64,000 nucleotides of DNA from positions 1,178,001 to 1,242,000 of the forward strand of contig NC_063023.1 in NCBI RefSeq assembly GCF_020509005.1, written 5' to 3'. The notes below the pieces were generated by a model. The model did no database searches. It worked only from the letters and a program-made list of their open reading frames with translations, and was not told the DNA's origin. The stretch is from Fulvia fulva (taxonomy: Eukaryota > Ascomycota > Dothideomycetes > Mycosphaerellales > Mycosphaerellaceae). Of the stretch, positions 11,316-22,103 are shown in pieces. How positions within the stretch are numbered: the first letter of the stretch is position 1; every line of letters begins with the position of its first letter. The position numbers were made by a program, and so were the translations under genes.

Positions 11316-12263
11316 AAAGTCCGATCGTGGTATGATTCAGCCAGGCTAGTCTGAAATTCGAGCGTAGTCGAAAAAGTCTTCCCGGAAGGACCTCACGTGG
11401 TGGACTGATGCGAGCTGCATTTCATAGTCATCCTTCTTACCTTTCGAGTCGCCCCACGTATGTTGTGCAGGCTCATTATTTAGCGTACGCTGTCAGCTTG
11501 TTGAGGCGCCAGCGGCCATAGTCGTCCTAGGCGGACCTCAGAGACATAGCTGCCTTGGTAGTTGCGGAGGCAGTTTGTTGAGGCCCTGCATCAGTCTGCG
11601 ATGATAGGTCAGCATGGGGATTCTGTCCGCAATGAGGGTATACATGACAGTACTGTTCATTAGGTTTGCTTGCAAGAAGTGCTTCACTTCACAGAGCTGA
11701 GGCCGATCAGCATAGTCGTCAAAGCGTGTGGCACTGCGAAACGTACTGATGGGGAGCTCCGGGAGCATGCTTCATCGTCATTGTCGTCTACCCGCGAGAC
11801 GAAGGCTGCTTGAGGCACCGGGCGTAGGATCGTGTGTCCGTCTAAATGCTAGTGGGCATGGCATCCGCACGGCAAGAAGCAAGGAAAGATGGGCACGGTC
11901 AAGTTGCGTGGTAATGTTTGCTATCTGCTTGGAAGACTCAGCGTCCTGCCTGACCGGTATAACGACATCGATTTCCTGAATGTCCCATCTCTACCACAGG
12001 CCGTTCAAGTCGTTCCGATGATGGCCCTTCAATGTTCTACGCCTGATGCACCATGCTCCAAGCTTCGCAGCATAGCCCTTTTTGCTCAATTCGAGACAAG
12101 TAGTATCTTTCGCGTACCCTGCTCGGCATGTCGTCCTGCTGTATGGGTATCCTCATACTTACCTTTGACGATCATGCCAAGCACATCACAAACCCAGCGC
12201 TTCTGCGTCTTCTTCTGTAAACTCCTGTCCAGTTCCCCTAGCAAGTTCGACCTCTTGATCAAG
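11316..12263. other. Intergenic, possible remnant exon at 11538-11768 (-)
   Basis: No complete gene recognised. The 76-aa minus-strand frame at 11538-11768 (starts MLPELPISTF) could be a lost exon or remnant of the C2H2 gene. I could not join it by credible splice sites. Confidence 0.3.
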
Positions 12264-15200
12264 TCAAAGCTCGTCGTCTTCGAGCTCAGATGGCTTGAGT
12301 AGACCGCCAACCTTGGCCATGCGCTCGCGCTCTTGGTTCTTCGCATCCTGAGCGGCCTTCTCGCGATCTTCTTGGTAGAGCTCGGCGTTGTCGCCGGCGA
12401 ACTCCTTGAGCTGGATCAAGAAGTCACGTAGGATGAGCTTGAACTTCGTGTGGTCCTCGGTGTTGGCGAAGAGATCCTTGATGAAGTTCGTAATCTGCAA
12501 TGCCTGCAGATTGGGGAAGGCATTGCTGAGCAAGCTTGCGACGAAGTTTTGAAGGAAGTCCTTGTTCGACGTTCCAGCTGGTGCTTGATCGCCAGAGTAG
12601 ATTGGATTCTGGATCTTGTTCGCGCCCACAAGCCAGAATAGGCGAGCCAGGAGCATCGACTGATACTTGAAGCCAGCCTTGTGGTCTGAGTCGGTGAGCA
12701 CGAAGAAGACGTCCTGGAGTATGGTGGTGTAGAAGTTTTGGAAGAAGGCATCACAAGTGGCCTGGTCGGTTTGGTTCGCCATATTCTCCACAAGCTCAAT
12801 GCACATGTTGAGACCTTCGCCTTCGACAGCGCGGTTGTCGTGCTTGGACGCCCACATGCACGAGTCGATGACCAACTTGAAGTGCGCCTGGTCGAGCTGC
12901 AGAAGAGCTGGGAAGCAGCGCTGATTCATGGCTCGAAGCATCTTGAAGAACTCGACACGGTGTTCTGGGTATTCGGAGAAGTCCTTGTTGATCATGTCGA
13001 GCGTGCACTCGAAGACAGCATCGAGGATCGCGGGTACTTGCTCGGTCATGATACCCTGAGGTGTCAAGTCAGCGTTGTTAATCTTACCTGTGGTGGCGAG
13101 AGCGCGTACAATCATGTACTTGCTGGTTTGAGGGGTCCAACGTACCTGTAGCTTCGTGATGAGCACAGTTATGACCGCCAAGACCTCCGCCTCTCGTGCA
13201 TCTGGCACATTGTTCTTGTAATCCAGCAGGACAGCTTCGAGGAGCTGCGGCACAAGGTTCTGATGGATCATCTCAAGATCGTCGGCCTTTTCAACGTAGG
13301 TCGTGATGAGCTTGAGGATCTCCTTCTTGATCGTCCGCAGTCCTCGAACCTTGGGCATCTTAGTGGCAATGTTGCCATCGCGCTGCACAGCTTCGTCAAT
13401 GAGCTGCGATGACGCACGGTACATCGTTAGCATGTCCAAGTAAATGCGACCGATCTGTGGGTAGAAGTATGAGCCAATACTGCTGCAAGCTGCAACGTTT
13501 GTCTTCATGATGTTGCCAACGACCTTGATTGTCTCGGCGTTCTGGAGAATGCTTGGGTCCTGGTGGGCTGACTGAATGATCTGGTCCCACGCTTGGTTGG
13601 GTAGGCTCATCAGCTCGGCGATCAGTCGCTCCTGTGTGTTCTTGTGTCCTTGTGCGCTGATCATGTAGCCGCAAGCCTCGTAGAACGTATGTACCTGCTG
13701 AGGTGAGAGATCGCAAGTGATCTTACGCATGGTCTTGACAATCTCGTCAATGAATGGCTCATTCTCACCAGGCTGCTGGATGACGAAGTGACGCTTGCAC
13801 TTATTAGCGATCTTGATGAAGGTATCGCAGGCCATGTCCTGAACACCCTCGTGAGTCTCGTGCATGAACTCGAACAGCTTGTTGACGACCGTCTTAAGGA
13901 ACTTCCAGTGTGCCTTGAGGAAACGTGGGTACTGGCCGACAATGTACATGATGTTCGATGCCACGACCGCCTTGTTGTCCTTACCGCGCTTCATCTCAGT
14001 GAGGCCGAGGAGGTCCTTGATGACGGTGACCAGGAAACGCTTCTCGGTCTCCTCATTCATAGCACCCGAGATGGATCCGATCGCCCAGCAGAGCGTGTTG
14101 CAATTTGCCCAGCTCCACTCCGTGCCATCGACCTGTCGCGCGAGCTTCTCAGACATGATCTGCTCGGTATCCACAACGTCCAAATGTGTCAGGAACACCA
14201 AGCATTCTCTTGTGGTCTTGTAAAGCTGGATGGTGTCGGACTCCTTCACGAACTCTCGTACAATCTCTCCTTCGTCGTTCTCAACAATGAGCACCTCTTC
14301 GGGTCGCACCATCTTCTCGATCATGACTTGTCGCAAATTCGACAGCACATCGGTGTACTTGTGTTTCCGAAGTGGGTAGTTTGCCATGATGGAAGGGTTC
14401 ATAGCACCTCCATTCTGCATACCACTCATGTTGATAAGCGGGTTCATCTCGGTGATGGGTATCTGCTGCATCTCGTCGTACAGCTCGCAGACCAGCTTCG
14501 TCCAGTACTCCAAGCAGATCTTGAAGATCTCACGGTCCTCGATTTGACTGATTCGGATGAGGTAGAAGTGGCCGTGAATGAGGTAGTCGCGGTTCGGAAG
14601 GTTCTCGACTAGCGTGAGATGATTGCTGAAGAAAGTGGTGAGGAAGAGCGCCAAGTTCTGCACGAACTCTTGATCTCTGCCGTTTGATGATGCGTATGTG
14701 CTCTTGAGGTCGAGCGAGAGCGGGATGATCTTCGAGATGGTGGTGAGGGTTTCCGTGAACATCTGCACCAGCTTCTCGCTCCAGTTCTGCTCTGTCTGCA
14801 AGCTGCCAATCTCTGTCAAACACTTCAACGTGATGTTTCTGAACTCGGGCACTTCGAGGAATCGACTGCGCAGTGTCTCGATAAGCGATTGACCAGAACC
14901 GGGCGTCTCGAAGATGTAGCCCAATGGGATCCAGTTAAGAAAGCGGAGAAGCGTCTCAAGTGTGGCCTTGATCAGACTGGGTTGGTCCGCTGTTCGCAGA
15001 ATCTCGGCACACAGCTGGTAGATGGCAGCAAACTCGTCGCACATGCTCTGCTTGAGTGAGCGGATCTTTGTGCTGGTCATAGTCTCAGCAGAGAAGTCGA
15101 ACACCTCCTCTGACAGTAATCGCAGGATGGCCATGTTGTTCTCGCAAATGGGCAGACTGCTCCGGCACGAGGAAACAATCTCGTTGATGAAGGTGGGCCA

Positions 15201-15575
15201 GTTGTGCGGCCACTCCTGTTTGAGGATGCTCACCAGCACGAGGTTGAGCTTGTTGAGTAATGCTCGCTCCTTGCGCAGACTCTCCTCGGTGCTGCTCTGC
15301 TGGATGATGAAGTTGACGACAAAGTTCCTGATGCCGTGGCACTGGTCGCGCGGCAGGACCTTCCACCTCGTCATGATCACATTGTCGAGCACTTGCAAAC
15401 CCAAGTACTTTGTCTGTGGGTATTGCGCCTCTTGCAGAATCTTGTCCACCAACAGCCAGGCGTCCGGGTTCTCTTTGAACTGGTTGAGGGAAGCTTGTGC
15501 GGCCTTTTGCTGATCACCACGGCCCTCGTAGAAGGCGCGCACGGTGGCGTCGAGCTCCTCGATGGTCATCGACAT
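12264..15575 (-). CDS. CRM1: Exportin-1 (nuclear export receptor)
   Basis: Karyopherin that carries leucine-rich nuclear-export-signal cargo out of the nucleus with RanGTP. The open frame encodes 1103 aa with the N-terminal importin-beta domain (about 30-110), the CRM1 repeats and the C-terminal HEAT region ending in GLLKPSELEDDEL. An intron that keeps the frame open is embedded: donor GTACGT at 13145, acceptor CTCAG at 13056, exactly 90 nt with a CTGAC branch. Removing it gives exons 15575-13146 and 13055-12264 and 1073 aa, the normal family length, and restores the conserved junction (ITKLQ then GIMTEQVPAIL). The NES-groove segment DLLGLTEMKRGKDNKA has Thr526 where leptomycin-sensitive orthologues have Cys. 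Confidence 0.97.
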   Translation of the reverse strand: MSMTIEELDATVRAFYEGRGDQQKAAQASLNQFKENPDAWLLVDKILQEAQYPQTKYLGLQVLDNVIMTRWKVLPRDQCHGIRNFVVNFIIQQSSTEESLRKERALLNKLNLVLVSILKQEWPHNWPTFINEIVSSCRSSLPICENNMAILRLLSEEVFDFSAETMTSTKIRSLKQSMCDEFAAIYQLCAEILRTADQPSLIKATLETLLRFLNWIPLGYIFETPGSGQSLIETLRSRFLEVPEFRNITLKCLTEIGSLQTEQNWSEKLVQMFTETLTTISKIIPLSLDLKSTYASSNGRDQEFVQNLALFLTTFFSNHLTLVENLPNRDYLIHGHFYLIRISQIEDREIFKICLEYWTKLVCELYDEMQQIPITEMNPLINMSGMQNGGAMNPSIMANYPLRKHKYTDVLSNLRQVMIEKMVRPEEVLIVENDEGEIVREFVKESDTIQLYKTTRECLVFLTHLDVVDTEQIMSEKLARQVDGTEWSWANCNTLCWAIGSISGAMNEETEKRFLVTVIKDLLGLTEMKRGKDNKAVVASNIMYIVGQYPRFLKAHWKFLKTVVNKLFEFMHETHEGVQDMACDTFIKIANKCKRHFVIQQPGENEPFIDEIVKTMRKITCDLSPQQVHTFYEACGYMISAQGHKNTQERLIAELMSLPNQAWDQIIQSAHQDPSILQNAETIKVVGNIMKTNVAACSSIGSYFYPQIGRIYLDMLTMYRASSQLIDEAVQRDGNIATKMPKVRGLRTIKKEILKLITTYVEKADDLEMIHQNLVPQLLEAVLLDYKNNVPDAREAEVLAVITVLITKLQVRWTPQTSKYMIVRALATTGKINNADLTPQGIMTEQVPAILDAVFECTLDMINKDFSEYPEHRVEFFKMLRAMNQRCFPALLQLDQAHFKLVIDSCMWASKHDNRAVEGEGLNMCIELVENMANQTDQATCDAFFQNFYTTILQDVFFVLTDSDHKAGFKYQSMLLARLFWLVGANKIQNPIYSGDQAPAGTSNKDFLQNFVASLLSNAFPNLQALQITNFIKDLFANTEDHTKFKLILRDFLIQLKEFAGDNAELYQEDREKAAQDAKNQERERMAKVGGLLKPSELEDDEL

Positions 15576-16171
15576 GGTGGCGGTGTTTGTGGGTGTGAGG
15601 GTGGGGTGTGGTCTGTCAACGCGAAGAGTCGTGCTGTGTGCAATCGACTGCTAAGTGAGCTTGACGCGCGCAGACCGCTTGGACGTGCCTAGGCCTGGTT
15701 CATGCAGTGGAGGGCAGGTCTATGGGGGAGGGAGGGAGATCGTGTCGGCAGGCGCACGGTGTTGTATGGGAGGGAAAAGAAGGGTGTGGTGTTTGTCGGA
15801 GGTGTTGTTGCGGTGGGAAGATCAGTCAGTCGGATGCGAGTGGGGTGAAGAAGAAGTTGACCGTTGCGCTTGTGAAGTGGCGGTTGGCAGTCCGTTCACT
15901 GTGAGTGTGGAGTATGATGATGATGCCGCGCTTGTAATCAGCTGTTCGCCCAATATCGCTACCCAGATGCAGTCACGCAGTGGTCACTGGTGTGTAGTGT
16001 ACTGCAGACTGGGTTGGCGCTGCTGCTTGGTCGCTGTTTGGTGTTGGCGGCTGCCGAACTCTCTTTGTCTCCGCCCCGCCTGACATCGCGCCAATTCATC
16101 TCAATCGCGCATATGCTCTCCACGGCCCTCAAGGAGTTTAGAGCGCCCTTAAACCCCCTTTAGCAGTCGAG
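15576..16171. other. Divergent intergenic region (CRM1 / YPI1)
   Basis: About 600 bp between divergent starts. The half next to CRM1 is G/T-rich on the + strand, so pyrimidine/A-rich in the CRM1 sense, as expected of a fungal 5' leader. The + strand open frame at 15655-16083 is a by-product of that skew. Confidence 0.5.
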
Positions 16172-16639
16172 ATGGCCAACCCACCGCACCGCCAGGTCCG
16201 AACAGCAGCAGGACCCGGTGCTGCATCTCCCGCTTCAGGCTCTCAAACAACCCTCCAAACCGACTCCACTCCCTCAGCAACACTACGCCTACGCGGTGCT
16301 TCAGCAGAGCCATCTCAACCGAGACGCGTAGTCTGGGCCGAAGATGTGATCGACAACGAAGGAATGGGCAAGAAGTCCTCAAAAGTCTGCTGTATCTACC
16401 ACAAACCTCACGAACCAGGCGACTCGGACTCAGAAGACAGCTCGAGCAGCGACAGTGGATCTGACAGCGAACCAGATCTGAGCAGGGCACAGAAGGCAGG
16501 CGGCAAGGGGAGAGGGAGGAAGCATGAGCATGGAGACGGCGGGGAGCATGGGAAGGGAAAGGAAAAGGGGAATCAAAGGAAACCAAGTCCGAATGCGTAT
16601 GAGAGGCAGCCAAAGTACAAGGGAAAGAAGGAGAGCTGA
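16172..16639 (+). CDS. YPI1: Type 1 protein phosphatase regulator Ypi1
   Basis: 155-aa intronless homologue of yeast Ypi1 and human inhibitor-3 (PPP1R11), a heat-stable, disordered regulator of nuclear PP1. The diagnostic block is [20 protein letters not shown] followed by KVCCIYHKP (about residues 50-80). RVVW is the PP1-docking RVxF/W motif, and the Cys-Cys-Ile-Tyr turn is the conserved second contact. It is followed by an acidic Ser-rich run (about 85-100) and a basic Gly/Lys/His-rich tail, as in other fungal copies. The ATG lies directly before the MANPPHRQ start. It is convergent with the NMNAT gene downstream. Confidence 0.93.
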   Translation: MANPPHRQVRTAAGPGAASPASGSQTTLQTDSTPSATLRLRGASAEPSQPRRVVWAEDVIDNEGMGKKSSKVCCIYHKPHEPGDSDSEDSSSSDSGSDSEPDLSRAQKAGGKGRGRKHEHGDGGEHGKGKEKGNQRKPSPNAYERQPKYKGKKES

Positions 16640-16832
16640 AGAGAGGACATGACGAGAAGACAACCCAAAACGGAGTGAGAGACTGGGCAGGAGTATCGCA
16701 AGACGCTGGACTGGAAAGCCGACTGTCGGAGAACAGCATGATCATAACGACAGCAGCCATCTCGCCGCCAAACGGAGCAACTGTGCAAGGAGCAGAGCTC
16801 TCGGTCAAATGTCAACGAGCGGCTTTGGCGAG

Positions 16833-17023
16833 GCGCCCTGCCACCGCATTGGGCTTGATTCCTGGCAAAGCAGTAATGAGGCAGCCTATTGAAGCTCATC
16901 TTCCTACTTCAGTAGGGCTACCGCGAAGCGCTCTGCCATCGCAATCGGGCTTGATTCCTGGCAGAGCAGTAATGAGCCAGCCTATCGAAGCAAATCTTTC
17001 TGCTTCAGTAGTAGTACCGCGAA
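16833..17023. repeat. Two-copy 96-bp tandem duplication
   Basis: Two adjacent units of about 96 bp (16833-16927 and 16928-17023) share most bases, for example GGGCTTGATTCCTGGC at 16851 and 16947. They sit between YPI1 and the convergent NMNAT gene. The + strand frame stays open through both copies (period 32 codons), but it has no ATG at its start (GTG at 16675) and no domain, so I do not call a gene. Confidence 0.7.
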
Positions 17024-17032
17024 ACGTCCAAG

Positions 17033-18151
17033 TCAAGCCATCTTAGCTCCCCTCGAATCTTCCTTATAAAACCCTTCCGTCTTCACCCACTCCGCCACTC
17101 CAGGCGTACACAATCTCCTCACCTCCTTCCAATCCTCTGCGTTCGCCGCCTTCCTGATCTTCGTACTACTCACACCCTCATCACCCACTGGCTCCACCAA
17201 CTCAACCTGTTTCGCCCATTCCCTCTTTCCTCCCTCAGCTTCCATCCCGCCGTTCGCAAGATTCTCATGAAACGCTTTCTGCTTCTCAACCCTACCATAT
17301 TCCCCCGCTACATCGCCTGGCCGCAGCGTGACGCGAAGCTTGTGACCATGATCAAAATAAGGATCCAGGGCAGAGAATGGTGGGTCGAATTTCTCGCGGT
17401 AGTACTTTGCGCCGAAGAAGCGGGTCAGAGTATCGAAGCCGATGAGATGGATGTGTTTGGGTCCTTCGGGGTACCATTCCCGTCCCTCGGTTTCGATGGC
17501 GGCGGATTTGTCGGTGTAGAAGGGTTGGGTGGTGACTCCAATGTCGACAGGCATCGCAATGTGATTCATAGAAGAGGAGACAGAGTCCAGTAAGTCCCGA
17601 GCAAAGATTGTCATCATTGTGAGCCGGTGCTCGAAGGATGCTGGGGATGGGGCTTTGTCTGCGTTCATTACTGCAAAGAGGAGAAGGAGTCTTCTTCGCG
17701 CTGGGTGGTGTTCTAGGGACGACTTCTCGAGGACTTTCTGGGCCAGAGTTCTGTGGGCTATGGAGGGTGGATTGACCGAGGAGTCTAGGATGAAGAGGGT
17801 TCCTTGTTCTTCAGGCTTGGCAGGTATCGGCCGTGGGTCCTGTGGTGTTGCGGAGCTTGGTAGAACTGTTTTCAGGACTTTGAATTTAGATCCAGAGTTC
17901 TGGAAAGTCTTCAAGGAGGAGGCCAGCTCCGGTAGTAATTGGCGGTAGATAGACATGTCTGGTATCGTTTCGGTCATGGTCACATTTCGTGGTTTGAGGA
18001 TTGCGTTGAAGTTTATGTCGAGATTCTGGCCGTGGAAGAAGATGCCTCGATCGTTGCCATCTTCGTCCTGGATGGAGAGCTTTGCGAAACCACCAGTAGG
18101 AGGATCGTCTTGTTCAGTCATGTTCTTGTCGCATCGTGGGAGTGAAGTCAT
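17033..18151 (-). CDS. POF1: Nicotinamide mononucleotide adenylyltransferase, POF1 family
   Basis: 372-aa intronless protein of the nucleotidyltransferase alpha/beta-phosphodiesterase superfamily. It should join NMN and ATP to make NAD+. The N-terminal catalytic motif is SSVNPPSIAHRTLA (residues about 124-137), which is the (H/T)xGH-type site in the NPPxxxH form typical of Pof1-like enzymes. The C-terminal substrate-binding loop is GVSSTKIRKA (about 332-341). The first 110 residues are a fungal extension not needed for the fold. Its 3' end meets that of YPI1. The family is clear; exact cellular role in NAD salvage is inferred from yeast Pof1. Confidence 0.83.
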   Translation of the reverse strand: MTSLPRCDKNMTEQDDPPTGGFAKLSIQDEDGNDRGIFFHGQNLDINFNAILKPRNVTMTETIPDMSIYRQLLPELASSLKTFQNSGSKFKVLKTVLPSSATPQDPRPIPAKPEEQGTLFILDSSVNPPSIAHRTLAQKVLEKSSLEHHPARRRLLLLFAVMNADKAPSPASFEHRLTMMTIFARDLLDSVSSSMNHIAMPVDIGVTTQPFYTDKSAAIETEGREWYPEGPKHIHLIGFDTLTRFFGAKYYREKFDPPFSALDPYFDHGHKLRVTLRPGDVAGEYGRVEKQKAFHENLANGGMEAEGGKREWAKQVELVEPVGDEGVSSTKIRKAANAEDWKEVRRLCTPGVAEWVKTEGFYKEDSRGAKMA

Positions 18152-18294
18152 TGTGGCATCCGCGGATTTTCGGATCTAGCCGCTCTCGATCCTGGCTCCT
18201 TCCATCAGCACCATTGCCATTGGCCCGCCAGTGATACAGCACTTCCACCAGCAACAACATCTCCCCTCCTCGACACGACCGGCACACCGCGATC

Positions 18295-19013
18295 ATGGCG
18301 CACCAAGCTGGCAAGAACCATGCTGCGTCGCTCGCAAACAAGATCTCGAGCGCAAAGGTGCGCATCCACCACCCACGCCCTTCAGCGCACCCGGCATACT
18401 AACAGTAGCAGTCCTACCAAAAGTACACAGTTCATCCCGAAGGCTTCTGGGGCCGTGTCCACGCCTTCTTCGCCCTCGACCCCAAGCGCTCGTCTGGTGT
18501 GCCCATGAACGCCCAATTCCGCAACCCACCTCCCGGCGGCAACGACCCTCTCCTCTACGATGACCCCGTCACTGTCCCCGCGGCGGACCTCGCGGAGAAC
18601 CCATACTGGAAACGCGATATCCGGCGATCATACCCAAAGCTGAGCGTCGTTAACCAGAGCGATGTCGTGGGACTTCTCACAGTTGGAAGCGCGGCGCAGC
18701 CGAAGGACGATGTGTTGAAGTTGGGAGAGGCGGGATCGAAACAGCTTGCGGAGGTGAAGGAGGCGGGCAGTCGGGGACTATCGACGTATTTCCAGAGTCA
18801 GAAGGATAAGGGATTGAGTGCATGGAAGGCTGTGGCAGGGCCTGATGGTCTGCCGCCCACGCCGAGCTCGATGCATTTGCAGGGGAAGGCGTATAAATTG
18901 ACGGAGCCGGAGGAGCAGACTTATGGTGGAAAGTATGTATACGAATGTGAACTGCGTGGGATGGAGACAGTGCTAATCTTGTGGACAGCTATCCGTGCAG
19001 GACGTTCGTATAG
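18295..19013 (+). CDS. NUO21: NADH:ubiquinone oxidoreductase 21-kDa subunit (three exons)
   Basis: Accessory subunit of mitochondrial complex I, fungal 21-kDa type. Exons 18295-18357, 18412-18932 and 18989-19013 join in phase to give 202 aa. The first intron carries a perfect TACTAAC branch site and the second a GCTAAT. Diagnostic stretches are SYQKYTVHPEGFWGRVHAFF directly after the first junction, then NPPPGGNDPLLYDDP and NPYWKRDIRRSYPKLSV. The C-terminus is YPCRTFV, encoded by a 25-nt last exon. It is divergent from the NMNAT gene with about 140 bp between starts. No cleavable presequence is obvious, as is usual for this subunit. Confidence 0.88.
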
Positions 19014-19493
19014 AACGATAGAAGTGATGAGGCATTGCGTTTTAGCAGTTTTCGTTTGTACATACAACGAGCAAGATGATACTGAAGCATATGCCCTTGT
19101 GTGAGAATTATAGAGGTGAGTGGTGCAATAGTAGGGCGCTCAGAGTAGGCGACTGGCGGCCGCCGCGCTTCACACAACGACAGTTGTTAGAGCCTGTGCG
19201 AACCGCTCCGGGCACCGTCGACCTGTGTAATAGTGTAGAGGGAGGCGCGCGCTTATACGCTTTCGCCTTACCAACAGTCGCTACGCCACGGGAGCACTGT
19301 CGTAGCTGACAAGTCACGACTCTGCAATTGTGCAAGCGGCCATCTCTATTTCGAGGGCCCGTGGGGATGCAGTTGAGGCAAGAGCAAAGGAAGGCGCGAC
19401 TGCCTATGCCGTAGCTTGGCCCAAGCTCGTTACTTTACTTCAACTTCTTTTCCTCCGCCCCCTTGACACAATTCACTGCATGCTTCTCGAAAC
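19014..19493. other. Intergenic
   Basis: 3' UTR of the complex I gene and promoter of the RING gene. The last 50 bp are pyrimidine-rich. Nothing else identified. Confidence 0.45.
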
Positions 19494-21729
19494 ATGACCG
19501 GCGCGATGGCGCCACGACAAAGCACCAATACAGGCCCCAATGGCGACATTTCGACCGTAGAGATCGTGTTCAGCTGCGGCATCTGCCAGAAGTTGGTCAG
19601 CGACGTCTACTTCACGAAAGAGAGCAACCATGGTTTCAATAGCTCCGACCACGACGAGAGTGGAGTAGTCACCAAGTTCTGGATGGCGGATTGCTCGCAC
19701 ACATTCTGTGGGACACACTTGGAGGGTGGTGGTAAGGGCTCTGCCGAACATTCATCTATGCGATTCGGCTAATGACCGCGTGAAGGTGCGCCCTTTCATC
19801 GCAAAGATCAGCAGCCATCGGCACCATGCCCGGTATGCGTAGTCATCCATCCACAACGCACGTTGCGGCGCGAACTGTTTGGCATTCGTGGCCTGAAGCC
19901 AGGCGAGTACGCAGAGGAGATACCAGAAATGTACTTCAAGTGCCCACCAATGTCATTGGACGCTGGAAGCCCAGAGATGACTGCCATGAAAGTAGGTCTC
20001 CTTCCATACCGTACACAGTACGCTCTGCTAAGATGCCACCAGTTTCAATACTCACAGATGAGGGAGTATTCCAAATCTGTCGCTCTGCACTGGAGATCCG
20101 AGCAGCGAAAGAGACGGATACTGGAGAGCACCTTCTCGAAGGAGCGCAGAGAGTGGCACAAACAAGAGTCAGCCTTCAAGGAACGCATCGCCGCGATGGA
20201 AAAGGCCGAGGCTAAGCTGAGGAAGTGGGAACAGCGACGAGATATGATCAATCACTATCTTGGTCTGGTCGGCAAGATGGGAGGGTACGTTTCCTGCCAC
20301 GACTTTGTAAGCCTTACCACTGATATCTCCAGGGACATCAACCGCATGCGCTCACAACTTGCTCAGGTAGGCTTGCATGTACCTGAAGGACATTACGCTT
20401 TCAATCCGAGCAAAAACAATGTTCCGAATACACAGCAGCAGCAGGTTCAAACACATGGCAAAAGCCGAGGAGACAGCGCTGCTACTCTCGGTAGGTCATC
20501 TCCGTTGTATGGTACGCTCAGCTTGCTAATGGTCTTTAGTGGGTGAACAGCACCACCGATCGTCTTCATCACGCAAGCGCAGGCATTCGATCCACGACCA
20601 GTATGCCGATGATAAAGAGAATCAAGACCAGCTCGCACCGCAAGTACACCGACGGAACAGCCGCGAACTCATGCCACCACCTCTGCCTCGACCAAGACAA
20701 CCTTTGCAGCAGCCTCCACCGAACATGTGTTCCTCGGATCGGCCATCAGGACGGCCATTTGACGCCTTCTCTCGTAATCCAGCTACAACTCCAAGGGAGG
20801 TTATTCAGATCTACGACAATGGCGGCTGGAACGACAGCCAGTCGACTTTGCCTGTCAGCGAACATGATTACGCCCCATCGGGGGAAATGCCTGCGCAAGC
20901 GCGTATACCACATGCTTTGGTTGCACTGCCTTTTCGACCTTCGCAAATGCAGAAGCCAGATTCCCGTCCAGTTGCTCATGAAGAGCGAGTCGAGCCATAC
21001 TATGTGGATGATGTGGATGCCAGGTACCAGATACCCGCGAGCTCTGCCGCTGCACCAGACCATGGTACGATTCCCCATCCGGCACGCCGAACAGACCATC
21101 GACGGCCGTATTCACGTATCGAGAAACTTCATGACCACGCACGCCTGCCAGTCAGTCAGGAAGCCGCAGACCCTCGCATCTCCTACTTCAACGCCGACTA
21201 CGTCACCATGGCTCAGCAGTCTGGTGAGCATGCTCCCAGAGAAATGAAAGGCTTTCGACGTGCCGCGGCAAGACCAGACACTATGCAGCGGCCACCTGCT
21301 CGTGGAATCTTGGCACCTCCTCCACTGCCTCGTCGAACAGATGTGCCGAGAAGCTCGATCGGCGAGTACAGTATGCCACCGTCTGCACCAGGCTCCTGCG
21401 CCCCAAGCAGATCTGGCTCATCCGCTCAACGAAACCGAATACTTCTAGGCGGCTCCTTCGACCCTCAGCTATCTCACATTCGTGGAGTTCGTAGGGCCAA
21501 TGCATCACAGCCTGCGTACCAACGTCCAGGGGTACCTCCATCAGAAGCAGGCTCCTACGTCCCAAGCAGATCTGGCTCCCGCGCTCAACGAGTACCTCCA
21601 GGCAGCTCTTTCGACCCTCAGCTGTCTCAGATTCGTGGCGTTCGCGGAGCCAGTGCCTCGCAGACATACACTCGCCAAGGTATGTCTTCATCTCGACCGC
21701 CTGACGGAAGGAGGAGCGTGCTGCGTTGA
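19494..21729 (+). CDS. RING finger / coiled-coil protein, HEI10-Zip3-like (four exons)
   Basis: Exons 19494-19731, 19786-20284, 20333-20490 and 20540-21729 give a 694-aa protein. The RING is N-terminal and split by intron 1: C28-x2-C31, C67-S-H69-T-F-C72-x2-H75, C94-P-V-C97. The CSHxFCxxH arrangement is that of HEI10 (CCNB1IP1) and relatives, SUMO/ubiquitin E3 ligases that mark meiotic crossover sites. A charged coiled coil follows (about 155-245, with EQRKRRILESTFSKERREWHK). The C-terminal half is disordered and Pro/Arg/Ser-rich, with an internal duplication. The architecture fits fungal Hei10, but a general RING E3 cannot be excluded from sequence alone. Confidence 0.65.
21376..21663 (+). 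repeat. Intragenic duplication in the RING gene
   Basis: Two units, 21376-21510 and 21535-21663, encode nearly the same about 43-residue block: PSRSGSxAQR, then a short spacer, then GSFDPQLS(H/Q)IRGVR. Both remain in frame, so the duplication extends the disordered tail. Confidence 0.75.
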
Positions 21730-22103
21730 AAGAAACATGTTGCTCTTATCTTACGTCATATCATTACCGATCGATTGATGGCTAAAGAGGAGGGATGAAG
21801 ATGATCTTGCTGTGTGTGATGATCTATGATCACTTGGAAGGGTGTCGCTCATGTACACCTGACTTGCTGAATCGACATGAGTTATAGCACAATATGAAGG
21901 TAGTATATGCACCGTTCTATCTCATCGTCTCCCATCGTCCTACCTGCCTTCCCAGCGATCGTTCCTGCCGGGATGTCTCTCCACCGCGGATCATCCTTCC
22001 CCACAGCGACCCACAACGTCAACGGACAACATCACTTCCTCTTCCTGAGGATATTGTCGTGCAACTCAGAACCTTCACAACACGGCAATAATAGCAGAAA
22101 AAG
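21730..22103. other. Intergenic
   Basis: About 370 bp between genes on the same strand; promoter of the SDR gene. A C/A-rich leader precedes the ATG at 22104. Confidence 0.45.

Noticed and set aside
13788..14612. 274-codon + strand frame inside CRM1
   Set aside because: Antisense shadow of a conserved exportin exon.
15655..16083. 142-codon + strand frame upstream of CRM1
   Set aside because: Lies in the skewed 5' leader of CRM1; composition reflects G/T bias only.
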